From Prorocentrum cordatum (taxonomy: Eukaryota; Sar; Dinophyceae; Prorocentrales; Prorocentraceae): a stretch of 64,000 nucleotides of DNA. Under the pieces are notes generated by a model. That model ran no database searches. It was not told the origin of the DNA and worked only from the letters and a program-made list of their open reading frames with translations. A program made the translations under genes and the position numbers. The stretch covers positions 417,759 to 481,758 of the forward strand of contig CAUYUJ010001392.1 of the NCBI GenBank assembly GCA_963575745.1. Reading direction: 5' to 3'. Shown piece after piece: positions 1 to 10,339 of the stretch. Every line of letters starts with the position of its first letter. The stretch's first letter is position 1.

Positions 1-684
1 AAAAGCTAGGCCGCAGCCCAAAATCAGACCAAGTAGTAGACGGCCGCCCCTTTGCCGAATTGCCTATACTTGTAAGAGGTCTGAGCTAATGGGGATACAC
101 GAAGCGTGAAGAATGTCCGATGTGTGCGGCGGATGCGGAGCATTCGCCGCGCTGATACAGCACTGCCGCTGTCACTCACAAGCTGGGCGGCGCTTGGGCG
201 AGGTCGGCATTTCGCCCGCTCCCGCGCGGCCTCGCTGCCGCTGCCGCTTTCATGCAATCCGGCGAACGAACCACGCACCGCGCCCGCACGCGAACGTCAC
301 TTCCGAGCGAAGTGCGCACGGAGCTTGGGCGAGGGCGACGCAGCGCTGACTCGCGCGGGCCCTCCCAACATCGGCGAGTGACAAATCTGCGCCGAGCCGA
401 GGCGGAAGCGCCACTTTCAGGCGAAATCTGCGCGGCGCTCTGGCGTCGACGGAGCTGCGCGGGAAAACTGTGCGCCACGCTCAAGCGGAAGCTCAATGTT
501 ATAGAAAAATGAGCGCGGCGCCTATACGAGAACAACATCTGGGCCTCCCACGCGGGATGCGCGTTGTTCCCATTCCCGCCGCGCATTCTGCAACTTGGAC
601 GTCATAACGTCCATGTTGAGACGAATGTCTTCCCAACATGATGCTTGGACTTAGTAGTTCTTATTCTGTTCTAAAGAACTAGAC
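1..684. other. unassigned GC-rich DNA
   Basis: No recognisable gene, RNA or mobile element. Open frames exist on both strands but are short, Arg/Ala/Pro-rich and without any motif, as expected by chance at this GC content. Confidence 0.6.
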
Positions 685-894
685 ATGCGCGTCGTTCTGG
701 CGGCTAAGTTCTCGCCGTCGCCGCCCCATCGCCGTGTCGTCGCCGACCGTCGTCTGGGCCTGCGGGTCGGTATAGCGATTATCTTCTCGCCGTGGCCGCC
801 CCGTCGCCACGTCGTCACCGACCGTTGTCTGGGCCTGCGCGTTTGTCTGCTGGTTATGTTCTCGCCGTCGCCGACCCGCACGCGCCTCGCGTAG
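685..894 (+). repeat. 75-bp tandem repeat, about 2.4 copies
   Basis: The start TTCTCGCCGT recurs at 709, 784 and 859, exactly 75 bases apart. The period is 25 codons, so one plus-strand frame reads a 25-residue repeat (FSPSPPHRR...). I see no support for expression. Confidence 0.75.
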
Positions 895-1257
895 ATTCTC
901 ACTTCCACACAGGATATATCTCCCCCCGAGACTACTGCTCCGCCCTGGGGCAATGCAATTGACATATGCTTATGCCCCATCGTGCGTTTCAACTATGAAG
1001 CCATACCATCTCAGGGAGTGCCGTTATCGCCCTCCTCGTCCATGTCAAATAGAAGTAGGCGCCCGCACTCTTTTAATCCCATGCAAAGCATCTCAAAATC
1101 GACACGCGCGCGTCGTCGCGCAAGCATGCCAAAATTCGGCAAAAGCCTTACAGGTGCTCAAGATGAAAGCTCCCGAAGACATATCGGTCACCGTGCCCTT
1201 CGGCACGGAGTGGGCGTGCCGTCAGGTCATTTGCTTAATCCCCAAAGCCCCAATCCT
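895..1257. other. unassigned sequence
   Basis: Less repetitive than its surroundings. No domain or RNA recognised in any frame. Confidence 0.5.
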
Positions 1258-1960
1258 CGCTCCTGAGGAGTCTCTTGGGGGCCCAGGCCCCAAATTCTCA
1301 AATCTCTTGGGGCGTCCCGCGGCTTGTCGGGGATCTGGCGCATCTTCTCGCGTGACTGCTTAGAGCCAAGAGGGCCCCAAGACGGGCCAAGAGGGCCTCA
1401 AGAGGCAAAACTGCCCAGGAGAGCTCCGATTACCCAACAGTCGCCCCAAGGCGCCCAAAATGACCCCAAGACGACCCAAGAAGCCTCCAGGGCGCCCCAA
1501 GAGGCCTCCTAAGAGTGCCCAAGACGCAGCTGTCATATCTCTTTTCTGGGAATTGAAAGAGCTGGGCCTTCTCGCCTTTTCGGCCCCCGACGCTCCGAGA
1601 CGGCCCGAGAGGTACCCAAGATCGCCCCAAGACGCCCCAAGACGGCCCCCAAGAGGGCCCCAAGACGGGCCAAGAGGGTTTCAAGACGGCTCAGATCACC
1701 AAAGCATCGCCCCAAGACGCCCAAGATGACCCCAAGACGGCCGAAAAGACTTCCAAGACGCCCCAAGAAGCCTCCTAAGGCTTTTTCGCCTTGTCGGCTT
1801 CCCGGCGCCCCAAAACAGCACAAGAAACCCCAAAGATCGCAAGAATACTGCCCCAACGGCCCCCATGCAAGAGCCCAAGAGGGCCCTAAGACGGCCTAAG
1901 AGGCGCCCAAGAAAGCCCCAGAGGGCCCAAACACAGCTCCAAGAGGGGCCCCAGATGGCT
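1258..1960 (-). repeat. TCTTGGG-type degenerate repeat block, inverted
   Basis: The plus strand reads CCCAAGACGGCC / CCAAGAGGCC over and over, the reverse complement of the blocks that fill 10-48 kb. A class A-like motif in reverse orientation (CTTCTCGCCTTTTCGG near 1570) is embedded. There is no PPR relic or hairpin next to it. Confidence 0.75.
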
Positions 1961-2149
1961 CTGACCCTCGGGCTCTAGACTAGTACCATCGGGTGGGAAG
2001 CGGCAGGTCACGGACCATCGGGAAGCCACAGTTGTGCAGGATCGAGCGCTCCACGCGGCGTCAGAAACCCGACGCGCAGGTCGTCACTGCGCGAACCTGT
2101 GGTGCCGATACCGACGCCCCTCCTTTGTCCTCGCCTTTGTAGGCCTCCC

Positions 2150-2315
2150 TTTGAAGAGGAGGAGGAGGAGGAAGAAAGGAGGAGGAGGAGGAGGAAAGGA
2201 GGAGGAGGAGGAAAGGAGGAGGAGGAGGAGGAAAGGAGGAGGAGGAGGAGGAGGAGGAGGAGGAAAGGAGGAGGAGGAGCAGGAAAGGAGGAGGAGGAAA
2301 AGGAGGATCAGTGGA
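2150..2315 (+). repeat. (GGA)n purine tract
   Basis: Runs of GGAGGAGGA with AAA interruptions. It precedes a dispersed unit exactly as the similar tract at 49.9 kb does, so tract and unit move together. Confidence 0.9.
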
Positions 2316-2324
2316 AACCAATGG

Positions 2325-2620
2325 AAGCCAAAGAGTCATCAACGATCAACGATTGTGGAATAAACCCTCTCTCCAAGCTTCTTCATAGGCCCCTACAATG
2401 GTTCATTTCCACTGGGGGAACTGCCTCGTTGGAAGACAACCATTTGAAGACCCTGAAACATGCCGCAACGCATTGCTCTCGGAATTCCAACCACAAATCA
2501 ACCTGACTGTTGCGTCTTGACGATCTTGAACCGTGCCAAAAACGCCATTCCTGGGGACTTCAACACCGCGAATCAACGAAACTGTTGCACCTCATAATCC
2601 GGAATCCTTCCCAAACACCA
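2325..2620. repeat. dispersed unit paired with 49985-50300
   Basis: Shares stretches such as GAGTCATCAACGAT and AACTGCCTCGTTGGAA, in the same order, with 49985-50300. Both copies sit between a GGA tract and the 82-bp satellite. No coding signal. Confidence 0.8.
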
Positions 2621-2916
2621 TTTCTGGTTTGTTGATTATGGGAACCCGTGAAACTCTTCCAATCTGTGAATGAAAAACCAATGCGCGCGGCGCCAAGGCG
2701 AGAACCACATGTTGAAAAGGAACAGCCCTCAATCCGTGAAACTCTTTCGAATTGTAAGAACGAGTGTGCGCGGCGCCAAGGCGAGAACCACATGTTGAAA
2801 AGTAGCCGCCCTCAATCCGTGAAACGCTTTCGAATTGTAAGAACGAGTGTGCGCAGCGCCAAGGCGAGAATCACATGTTGAAAACGACCCGCCCTTAATC
2901 CGTGAAATGACTCTAA
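2621..2916. repeat. 82-bp satellite, short array
   Basis: About three copies of a unit with CAATCCGTGAAAC, TGTGCGCGGCGCCAAGGCGA and ACATGTTGAAAA at roughly 82-84 base spacing. A longer array lies at 50300-50985. Confidence 0.85.
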
Positions 2917-3761
2917 TTACCCTGGCGACGTACCCAACCCCTGCGCAAAAGCGGGGCGCAAATAGTTTAGGATACGCGATGACGGAGCGAGGGGTCTGCA
3001 GACGGAATTCGGGAGACTCGCAGGACAGGCTACAGGAAGGGCTTGATAAAGCTGATGATTTACAATTCCTGAGCACTCCTAGCCACTTCGAAAACGGGGA
3101 TCACAGCAGGCCTCGAAAGTGGCGACAGTTTCACAGATCGCAGCCCCGCAGGGACGGCGAGGTCTCATTTGAATCTGCCCGTGGCCCTCACTGTGCTGGG
3201 CCCCCCAGCAGGCCTCGAAAATGGCGCAGTTTCGCAGATCGCAGCCCCCCAGGGATGGCGAGGTCTAATTTGAATCCGCGCGTGGCCCTCACTGTGCTGG
3301 GCCCCCCAGCAGGCCTCGAAAGTGGCGACAGTTTCACAGATCGCAGCCCCCCAGGGAGGGCGAGGTCTAATTTGGATCTGCCGCGATTACCCTCTATGCT
3401 GGACCCCCCAGCAGGCCTCGAAAGTGGCGACAGTTTCACAGATCGCAGCCCCCCCCCCCAGGGATGGCGAGGTCTAATTTGAATCTGCCGCGATTACCCT
3501 CTATGCTGAGCCCCCCAGCAGCCTCGAAAGTGGCGACAGTTTCACGATCGCAGCCCCCCAGGAATGGCGAGGTCTAATTTGGATCTGCCGCGATTACCCT
3601 CTATGCTGGACCCCCCAGCAGGCCTCGAAACTGGCGACAGTTTCACAGCCCCCCGCAGGCAAGACAGAAAGAGGCAGGAAAGAGGCGGGAGGCGGGAGGA
3701 GGAAGGACGCGACCACACTGCTCTATTCAAAACGAATACCCAACCAAGGAGGGTTGGGAAA
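2917..3761. repeat. 102-bp satellite element, copy A
   Basis: Starts with ATTACCCTGGCGACGTACCC and ends with CCAAGGAGGGTTGGG, the same two edges as the larger copy at 58608-60398. Between them are about six units of roughly 102 bases (CAGCAGGCCTCGAAA, TTTCACAGATCGCAGCCCC). The matching edges in different surroundings make this a discrete element rather than only a satellite. Open frames across it are the unit read in frame (34 codons). Confidence 0.85.
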
Positions 3762-4043
3762 AAACGAGGACGAGGAGGAGGAGGAGGAGGAGGAGGAGGA
3801 GGAGGATCTCGTCCCCCGAACCGCCGCCCACACTCACCAGCGCTCAAACCCTCGGGCCCAGGCCTGGTGCCCGCGGGCGGGGGCGGGCACCGCGGCGGCG
3901 CCTTCGGCGGCGGGTCCCCGCGCTCGGCCGCCCCCGCGGCGCCGCGCGCGCCCTCGCCGCCCTTCCTGGCGCGGGATCGGCGGCCGCGGCGGCGCCCCTC
4001 CTCGCGGGGGCTTGCGCAGGGCGTGCGCGCGCGCCCCAGCCCT
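3762..4043. other. GGA tract and GC-rich sequence
   Basis: A short (GGA)n run at about 3770-3808, then very GC-rich DNA with no recognised gene. Confidence 0.5.
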
Positions 4044-4177
4044 GACGACGACGACGACGATGATGACGACGACGACGACGAGCGACGACGACGAGCGACA
4101 GCCGACGACGACGACCAACACGACGACGACGACGACGACGACGGCGACGGCGACGACGACGACGACGGCGACGACGT

Positions 4178-4255
<78 letters not shown>

Positions 4256-4300
4256 ACGTCGACGTCGACGTGGTCGCCGACGACGACGCCGACGAGCGAC
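4044..4300 (+). repeat. (GAC)n microsatellite
   Basis: About 250 bases of nearly pure GAC. Depending on frame it reads poly-Asp, poly-Thr or poly-Arg; none is taken as protein. Confidence 0.95.
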
Positions 4301-4326
4301 GAGGAGGACGTGTGATCCTGACACCG

Positions 4327-4545
4327 GTACAGCTTTCGGCTGCGCGCAGGCAGCCCCACCCCCCCCAGGTAGTCAGGGGTGGCCTCGAAAGGACCCCCGA
4401 GTAGTCCCAGCTGGCCTCCAGTGTTGAGACCGCCCCGGACTACTCGGGGCCCTGTTGAGGCCAGCTGGGACTACTCGGGAGCCTGTTGAGGCCAGCGAGG
4501 ACTACCTGGGGCTGGGGGCTGTCTGCGCGCAGCTTTCACCTGGCA
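4327..4545. repeat. nested inverted repeat (foldback)
   Basis: A perfect 23-base inverted repeat (4396-4418 against 4457-4479, CCCGAGTAGTCCCAGC...) is nested inside weaker outer arms. The outermost arms share CTGCGCGCAG at about 4338 and 4525. The whole 220-base stretch could fold as a cruciform and may be a decayed miniature transposon. Confidence 0.75.
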
Positions 4546-5282
4546 CCCCGAGTTTCTCTCTTCAGCGCCGGCCTATCTGGGGCCGCTGGCCGAGCGATCT
4601 GACCTCCCTCTCTCCAGTCCCTCCCCACGCCCTACCCAGCACGGCTCCTGGCGTCGCACCTTTCTTGTTGTTACGCTCTGCGATGTCGGGCCCTGGGGTC
4701 CGCACGGATCGGCCCAAGCTCGAGACACGCCGCGCAACGGATGTGGCCTGGGGCTCTGGCCGTGACCCTTCGCACACGTTTTGTTTCGCGACGTCGGATC
4801 CTGCGGGTGGGGGGAACAGACATCCACTTGGGGGCTGTCTGAGGTGTGTGGCCCTGGCCCAGGGTGCCCCCGGCCTCTTGTGCCCTTCTGGAGCCCCCTG
4901 GGGCCCCGCCGGGCCTCGTGGGGGGGTGCCCTGGGGGTCCAGAAGTCCTGCATCCCCAGGGGGAGGGACTTTCACTTCCGCCAGCGCGCCCGGCCCCCTT
5001 CGCCGAGAGGAAGAGATGGCAACGTCTAGACCCCTCGAAGGCGAAGCCCTTTTTCTGGAGCGCCCCGTGCACCTTGAAGGACGCGTGGACTGGCTGCAAC
5101 GCGACGACACGAAGAAGCTGAGATCGGGCAACGACAACGCGGGATCTCCGAGAGAGCCGGCGGGTCTGGAGGATCTTGAAGGTGCCGCGGCCGACCCAGA
5201 GCGGTCTGGGACGCTCTGAGAGCGTGCTGGAACGCTCTGGACCGACATGTCTTTCTCCTGGGCCTGCCTAAGGTCGGCAAGG
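4546..5282. other. unassigned sequence with overlapping open frames
   Basis: Open frames of about 250 codons run on both strands over the same DNA (plus strand to 5219, minus strand from 5326). Neither shows a domain. At most one could be real and I cannot choose. Confidence 0.4.
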
Positions 5283-6508
5283 ACACGCATGGCTCCTACC
5301 AGCAGTCGCTGTGGTTGAACACTCACAAGGGCAGCGCCTGGAAATAATTACCTGCTGTGCAAGCGCCCATTGCTGCCGAGGGCGATTTCGTCGCCGCTTG
5401 GTAGCCCGGCTTCGCGCATTTCCATTGTAGACGCGCGCAGAAGAGGGGCGGGGAGAGGAAGCTGGGCCTCATGATAATGCGGCGGGGGGGGTCCCAAGGA
5501 GGGAGAGAGCGTGATCCACCGCCGCTTTACTGTGGAAAATTGCCAACCTTTTCCTCCTGAGCCCTGGGGTCTCCCCCCCCTCCGAAAATCCCCCCCCCCC
5601 CCCCTGCTGACCACCCCCCCCGCGCTCCCCTTCCCCCCCGGCAACCCCCCCCCCCTCCCCTAACACTCCCTTCCCCCCCTCCCCCTCGAAAACCGGGGGG
5701 GGTTCACTACCGGGTTTCCGAACCCCTTCGCGCCCCCCCCCCTTCAAGATCCGGGAAAACCGGGGGGTCACTACCGGTTGAACCCCCCCCCCGCCCCCCC
5801 CCCCCCCCTGCTCACCGCCGCAAACGACTCCCGGGCAAACGACTCCCGGTCCCCACCACCGTCCGCATCACATCCCCACTGGTGTTCCCAGCACCACTGT
5901 CCTCACCACCGCTGTCCCCACTGGTTCCACCACCGCCCCTACTGTCCCCACCAGTGGCCCCACCACTGTCGCACTGTCCCCGCTGTCCCCAGAACTGTTC
6001 CCACCACGGTTCCACTCTCCCCACTGTCTCCACGGCCCCAACCACTGCCCGACTATCCCCACTGTCTCCACTATCCCACTGACTCCTCCGCTGTCCCACT
6101 GAGCTGTCCCACTGTTCCCGCCACTGTCCCCACTGTCCCCACCACTGTCCCCACTGCACCTCTGTCCCATTGTCCCACCGCCGTCCTCGCCACCGCCTTC
6201 ACCACTGTCCCTACCACCATTGTACCCTCCACTGTCCCACTGTTTCCACCTCATTCCCATTGTCCCCACACCACTGTCCCCACCACCACCGTCACCACCA
6301 CTGTCCACTGTCCCCCCCTGTTCCCACCATTGTCCCCACCACTGTCCCCACCACTACCGTCCCCACTACTGTCCCACTCCCCACTGTTCCCACCACTGTT
6401 CCCACAACGGTTCCACTCTCCCCACTGTCTCCACGAACACAACCACTGCCTATCCCCACTGTCCCCACTGTCCCACTGACTCCTCCGCTGTCCCACTGAG
6501 CTGTCCCA
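5283..6508. repeat. segmental duplication, copy 1
   Basis: From CACGCATGGCTCCTACCAGC the sequence matches 55713 onward, essentially base for base for some 280 bases. It then runs through a C-rich tract and a CCCACCACTGTC minisatellite with few differences, until the assembly gap. The minus-strand start encodes MSVQPQRLLVGAMR in both copies before they diverge. Confidence 0.93.
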
Positions 6509-6608
6509 NNNNNNNNNNNNNNNNNNNNNNNNNNNNNNNNNNNNNNNNNNNNNNNNNNNNNNNNNNNNNNNNNNNNNNNNNNNNNNNNNNNNNNNNNNNN
6601 NNNNNNNN
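6509..6608. other. assembly gap (100 N)
   Basis: Exactly 100 unknown bases between the CCACTGTC minisatellite and a (CCT)n tract, so true length is unknown. Confidence 1.
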
Positions 6609-6657
6609 CCTCCTCCTCCTCCTCCTCCTCCTCCTCCTCCTCCTCCTCCTCCTCCCT
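6609..6657 (+). repeat. (CCT)n microsatellite
   Basis: Pure CCT units directly right of the gap. Confidence 0.95.
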
Positions 6658-7345
6658 CTTCTCTCCTCTCTCCCTGCGGAGCACCCCACGTGCAGCAGAA
6701 ACCAAAACGGGAGCGGCACAACAGAAGGAGGAGTTCTTGAGGGGAAGGCAGATGGGCAAGAGTCCCCGCCGAAGCCGCGCGCTCCCTGCGTGCGCGACGC
6801 AGGCACCCAGCCATGGAGAAGGAGGCACTTCTCCAGGACCTGGAGTTCCGAGGCGCCTGTGATTCGGGCGAGGAGCGAGGACGAGAGGCGCAGGGGAGGC
6901 AGAAAGCAGGCCAGCCCCAGCAGGACTAGCGCCTCCAGGAGGCAAGAGAGGGAGAAGAGAGACGGGAGGGGGAGGAGCTGCTTGAATCTCTCGGCAGGGT
7001 CGAAAAAGGCGCTTGAAGCCAGGAGCCCTCCGCCTACGCCGTCACGGTTGTACTGGCCGCGTGGCCGATGCGATGCTGCGCGCTGGCTGGACGACGAGGC
7101 CGCGCACCGCCCTACCCGTAATCGCTCGCTTCGAGCGCGCGAGTCTCTCTGTCCTGCCCGACGCGCACCGACCGGGGCGGCTCCTGAGGCGACCATGGCG
7201 GCTCCGAGGCCGCATCTGCAGGCGATCGTGGGAGCTCCGAGGGCCCACATGGAGCGGCCCAGGGGACTGGGTCAATGCCACTGGACGACACCTCCGCGGC
7301 TGCTGGCACGCGGCGGTCCCGGAATGGCAGCACAGACTGGGGCTG
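6658..7345. other. unassigned sequence
   Basis: GC-rich, no domain or RNA recognised on either strand. Confidence 0.5.
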
Positions 7346-7411
7346 AATTGTGGACATGCTGCCGAAAAGCTGACATGATGACGTGGGGATTGACCCTCGC
7401 TTTCCACGCAG
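7346..7411 (-). pseudogene. relic of PPR repeat end
   Basis: The minus strand reads VNPHVIMSAFRQHV. It matches the tail of a PPR repeat (LEPNVI) plus the short extension AFRQHV that recurs at 42.15 and 46.4 kb. The first half is missing and a CTG-rich tract follows on the plus strand, as at the other relics. Confidence 0.45.
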
Positions 7412-7593
7412 GCTACGGCGCACTGCTGCGTGCTACCGCTGCTGCGTGTTGTTGCTGACTGTGGCTGCAGAACGCCGCTGATGGCCAGTTTTGCGTGGTG
7501 CGTGGTGCGTGGTGCTACCCGCTGCCTGCTGCTGCTTCAGGTTGTTGTGCGCTGCCGCTGCTGCTGTCTGCTTCGTGCTGCGTTCTGCTGCCG

Positions 7594-7594
7594 T

Positions 7595-7663
<69 letters not shown>

Positions 7664-7664
7664 G
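7594..7664 (+). repeat. (CTG)n microsatellite
   Basis: About 23 CTG units inside a wider CTG-rich stretch (7430-7670) that resembles 42.19-42.43 kb. Confidence 0.95.
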
Positions 7665-7734
7665 GTGCTACCAGGTGTTGTTTCTCGCGACGCCCGCTCG
7701 TTGGCGCAGCTTGCTGGCAGGAGGGGCTCGAGGA

Positions 7735-7985
7735 GTTGGGATCGAGGAGATCGAGGAGGGAGGGGGAAAGCGAGGAGCGAGGAGATCGAGGAGGGAGGGG
7801 ATCGAGGAGCGAGGAGCGAAAAGATCGAGGAGGGAGTTGGGATCGAGGAGATGGGGGAGCGAGGGGGGAAAGCGAGGGGCGATCAGCGAAGCGCGAGAAG
7901 CGAGAAAGAACGCGGCTGGTGAGGAGAGAGGGGGGGGGGCGACGAGGGAGGAGGGAGCGCCGAGGAGGGGGGAGGCGAGAGGGGC
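7735..7985 (+). repeat. GA-rich GAGGAGCGAGGAG repeat
   Basis: Irregular repetition of GAGGAG(CG)AGGAGATC. Similar GA-rich tracts at 44.7-45.05 and 46.64-46.98 kb also follow a CTG-rich tract. Confidence 0.8.
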
Positions 7986-7989
7986 GAGG

Positions 7990-8600
7990 GACCAATGCCT
8001 TGTGGGTCTCTTAGAGCATCGTGAGGGGAGGCCTCTTGGTGTGTCTCTCGGGGGGCCCTTCTTGGGGAGGGGGGCTTCTTGGGGCATTCTTGGGGCCTTC
8101 TTTGAAGCTTCTTGGGGCCTTGTAGGGGCAGTCTTGCTCATTGGGGCCTTCTTGGGGCCTTCTTTGAGGCTTCTTTGGCTCCCATGCGGTGCTCCCAAAC
8201 CTCCGACAGCCATCTGGGCGGCCCTTGGGGCCACTGGGAGCTGTGTGAGTGGGGTGCGGGGACGTTCGGGGGCGGCCCTGGAGGCCACGTTAATGCGTTC
8301 ATGCGCCGCCCTGGCCCGTCTTGGGGCCGTCTTGGCGGCCTCTTCGACCGTCTCGGAGCCCTGCAAGACCGTTTGGGAGACCTGCTGGGCCGTCTGCGCC
8401 GCCGTCTGGGGTCGATCTCGGGGGCTCCTCGGGCCGATCTGGGCGTCCAGAGGCTCGAAAAAGCAAGCAAGCGTGCGGAGACCGTGCGAGAACCATCCGA
8501 AATGCACTGCTTCTGCGCCAGGGGTCCTCTTTTGGAGGCTTCTGGGGGGCGTGTGTGGGGCCTCCTTTGGGCCATCTTGGACAGCCTCGGGGCACTCCCC
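7990..8600 (+). repeat. TCTTGGG-type repeat block
   Basis: CTTCTTGGGGCC and variants at 10-15 base spacing, in the orientation that prevails from 10 kb on. No class A, B or C motif clearly seen. Confidence 0.75.
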
Positions 8601-8770
8601 TGACCTTCCAGAAAGCTATAGTTTAGCACTGGAGGCCTAAAAACCTAGAAAACTCAGCGAAACAGCCTAAAACCAAGGCGTAGAATCGCTTTGGGATAGG
8701 TTTTTACGTCGGGTGTTTTTTGTTAGCCCTCCTGGAAGGTCAGGGTCTTTGTCGGCCCTCTTGGGCGGCC

Positions 8771-9330
8771 CTCCTCCTCCTCCTCCTCCTCCTCCTCCTC
8801 TTCTTCTTCTTCTTCTTCTTCTTATTATTATTATTCTTATTGTTCTTCTTCTTGTTATCATTATTAGTATTAGTATTATTCTTATTGTTGTTATTATTAG
8901 TATGATTATTATTATTCTTAGTATTCTTATTATTATTAATATTATTATTTTGTTTAGTCTTACTATTCTCCTTCTTAGTATTATTATTCGTCTTATTGTT
9001 ATTAGTCTTCTTCTTATTCTGATTATTAATATTATCATTAGCATTATTATTAGTATTATTATTAGTATTATCATTCGTCTTCGTCTTCTTATTATTCTTC
9101 TTCTAATTAGTATTATTATTGATCTTATTCTTCATACTATGATTCGTCTTCTTATTATTATCATTCTTATTATTTTTCTTATTATTATGATTATTCTTCG
9201 TCTTCGTCTTCTTCTTCTTATTATTATTATTCTTCTTCTTCCTCCTCTTCCTCCTCCTCCTCCTCCTCCTCCTCCTCCTCCTCCTCCTCATCATCATCAT
9301 CCTCCTCCTCCTCCTCCTCGGGCGGTCGAG
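8771..9330 (+). repeat. CCT/CTT/TTA microsatellite mosaic
   Basis: Begins and ends with (CCT)n; the centre is TTATTATTC-type sequence, the most AT-rich stretch of the window. It looks like a CCT tract that drifted to CTT and TTA. Confidence 0.9.
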
Positions 9331-9334
9331 CGCC

Positions 9335-9745
9335 TCGCTTGACACGTCTTGGAGCTCTCTTTCGGCCCCCTTGGGGTCTCGCAGCGCCCCGGGGGGCGCC
9401 CGGGAGCGCGCCGGGGCCAGCTGGGCCGATCTTACACCACTTTTGAGGCCTCCAAGACGCCCCAAGAGGCCTCGACGAGGCCTCACAAGGAGGCCCCAAG
9501 AGGCCAAAATCGCTGCTTTTCCCGGGGTCTTTGAAGACTCCTAGCGTTCTCGCCTGCTCCGCATTCCGGCGCTCCAAGACGGCACATGGAGCCCCCCGTC
9601 CGCCCTGAGAAGCCACCAGGAGGCCCCAAGAGGCGCCCAGAATAGGCCCCCGAGAGGCCCCCAACAGGACCCTAAGAGGCCCAAAAAGACTCCCAAAAGA
9701 GGCCCCAAAACGGCCCGCTTGAGGCCTCCAAACTGCATCCAAGAG
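9335..9745 (-). repeat. TCTTGGG-type block, inverted
   Basis: Plus strand reads AGGCCCCAAGAGGCC repeats. A class A motif in reverse (TAGCGTTCTCGCCTGCTC near 9540) lies inside. Confidence 0.75.
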
Positions 9746-10010
9746 ACCTCAGAGAGAGGACTCCCACGAGACACTGACGAACATTCACTAGGCGTCACAC
9801 CCACGACCCAGACACAGTGGCAGGATGGGCCGAAGGCCGCTAGATAGATACAGTCATCGCATCAGGAACGCTGAGACAGGGACGAAGGAGTTTTCTGAAA
9901 ACGGCGAGCCTCGGACACGACGAGTCCCCGAGCTACATCTTGGCAACGGCCCTAAAACCAGAAGCTCCTGAACCAAGACTGGTCCTTATTCCAGCGTTTT
10001 GACTTTATGA

Positions 10011-10115
10011 TGATGTCGAGCTCCAGTTTCACCTCCCACATCTCAGTGAGCAGCGTCAGAGCCCACGGCCACTGCTCGCCCTTCTCGCACGCGCTGGTCC
10101 CAGCGCTGTAGCTGA
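10011..10115 (-). CDS. PPR repeat island, last of the chain
   Basis: Encodes one 35-residue pentatricopeptide repeat, SYSAGTSACEKGEQWPW then ALTLLTEMWEVKLELDII. PPR repeats are helical hairpins that read RNA base by base, usually in organelle RNA processing. The island is exactly 105 bases and starts at T just after CTAG. It ends at the A of an ATC codon, so flanking phases are 1 at both sides. If read on, the frame stops at about 9952. This is the least canonical of the ten repeats (LELDII for LEPNVI), so it may be decaying. Other islands of the same gene or gene relic lie upstream at 17.1, 23.9, 29.6, 38.0, 49.4, 52.6 and 55.5 kb. Confidence 0.7.
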
Positions 10116-10144
10116 CTAGGGCCGACCCGTGGACACCGTCCACG
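10116..10144 (-). other. hairpin plus CTAG terminus
   Basis: CGTGGAC-ACC-GTCCACG (10128-10144) is a 7-bp stem with a 3-base loop. On the minus strand nine bases and CTAG follow, then the PPR island. Same arrangement as at about 20 other loci. Confidence 0.8.
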
Positions 10145-10260
10145 ACATCTTTCAGGAATGGTTCTCGGAGGGACGGCTAATATTTTGCCGAAAACCTATA
10201 AGCACGGCGGCGGCGGGGGCGGCGGCAACGAGACCGCGCTTTCGTATGGCCTGTATGGCC
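10135..10260. repeat. 120-bp dispersed unit, copy 1
   Basis: GGAATGGTTCTCGGAGG, CGAAAACCTATAAGCACGG and GCGGCAACGAGACCGCGC recur in order at 38085-38215 and 40615-40770. In all three it abuts the hairpin, so it is the inner edge of one module type. Confidence 0.85.
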
Positions 10261-10339
10261 GCCGTGGGCACCGTGGACACGAGGAAAACGTATGTGTTCA
10301 AATTGTACGTCTTCCCACGCTTTGTGGCGAATTTTGCTT

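Noticed and set aside
1975-2060. CTAGACTAGTACC as another module terminus
   Set aside because: No hairpin at the right distance and no PPR-start relic beside it.
3564-4427. Asp/Thr/Arg-rich frames of 200-290 codons
   Set aside because: Translation of (GAC)n and GC-rich flanks on both strands; no domain.
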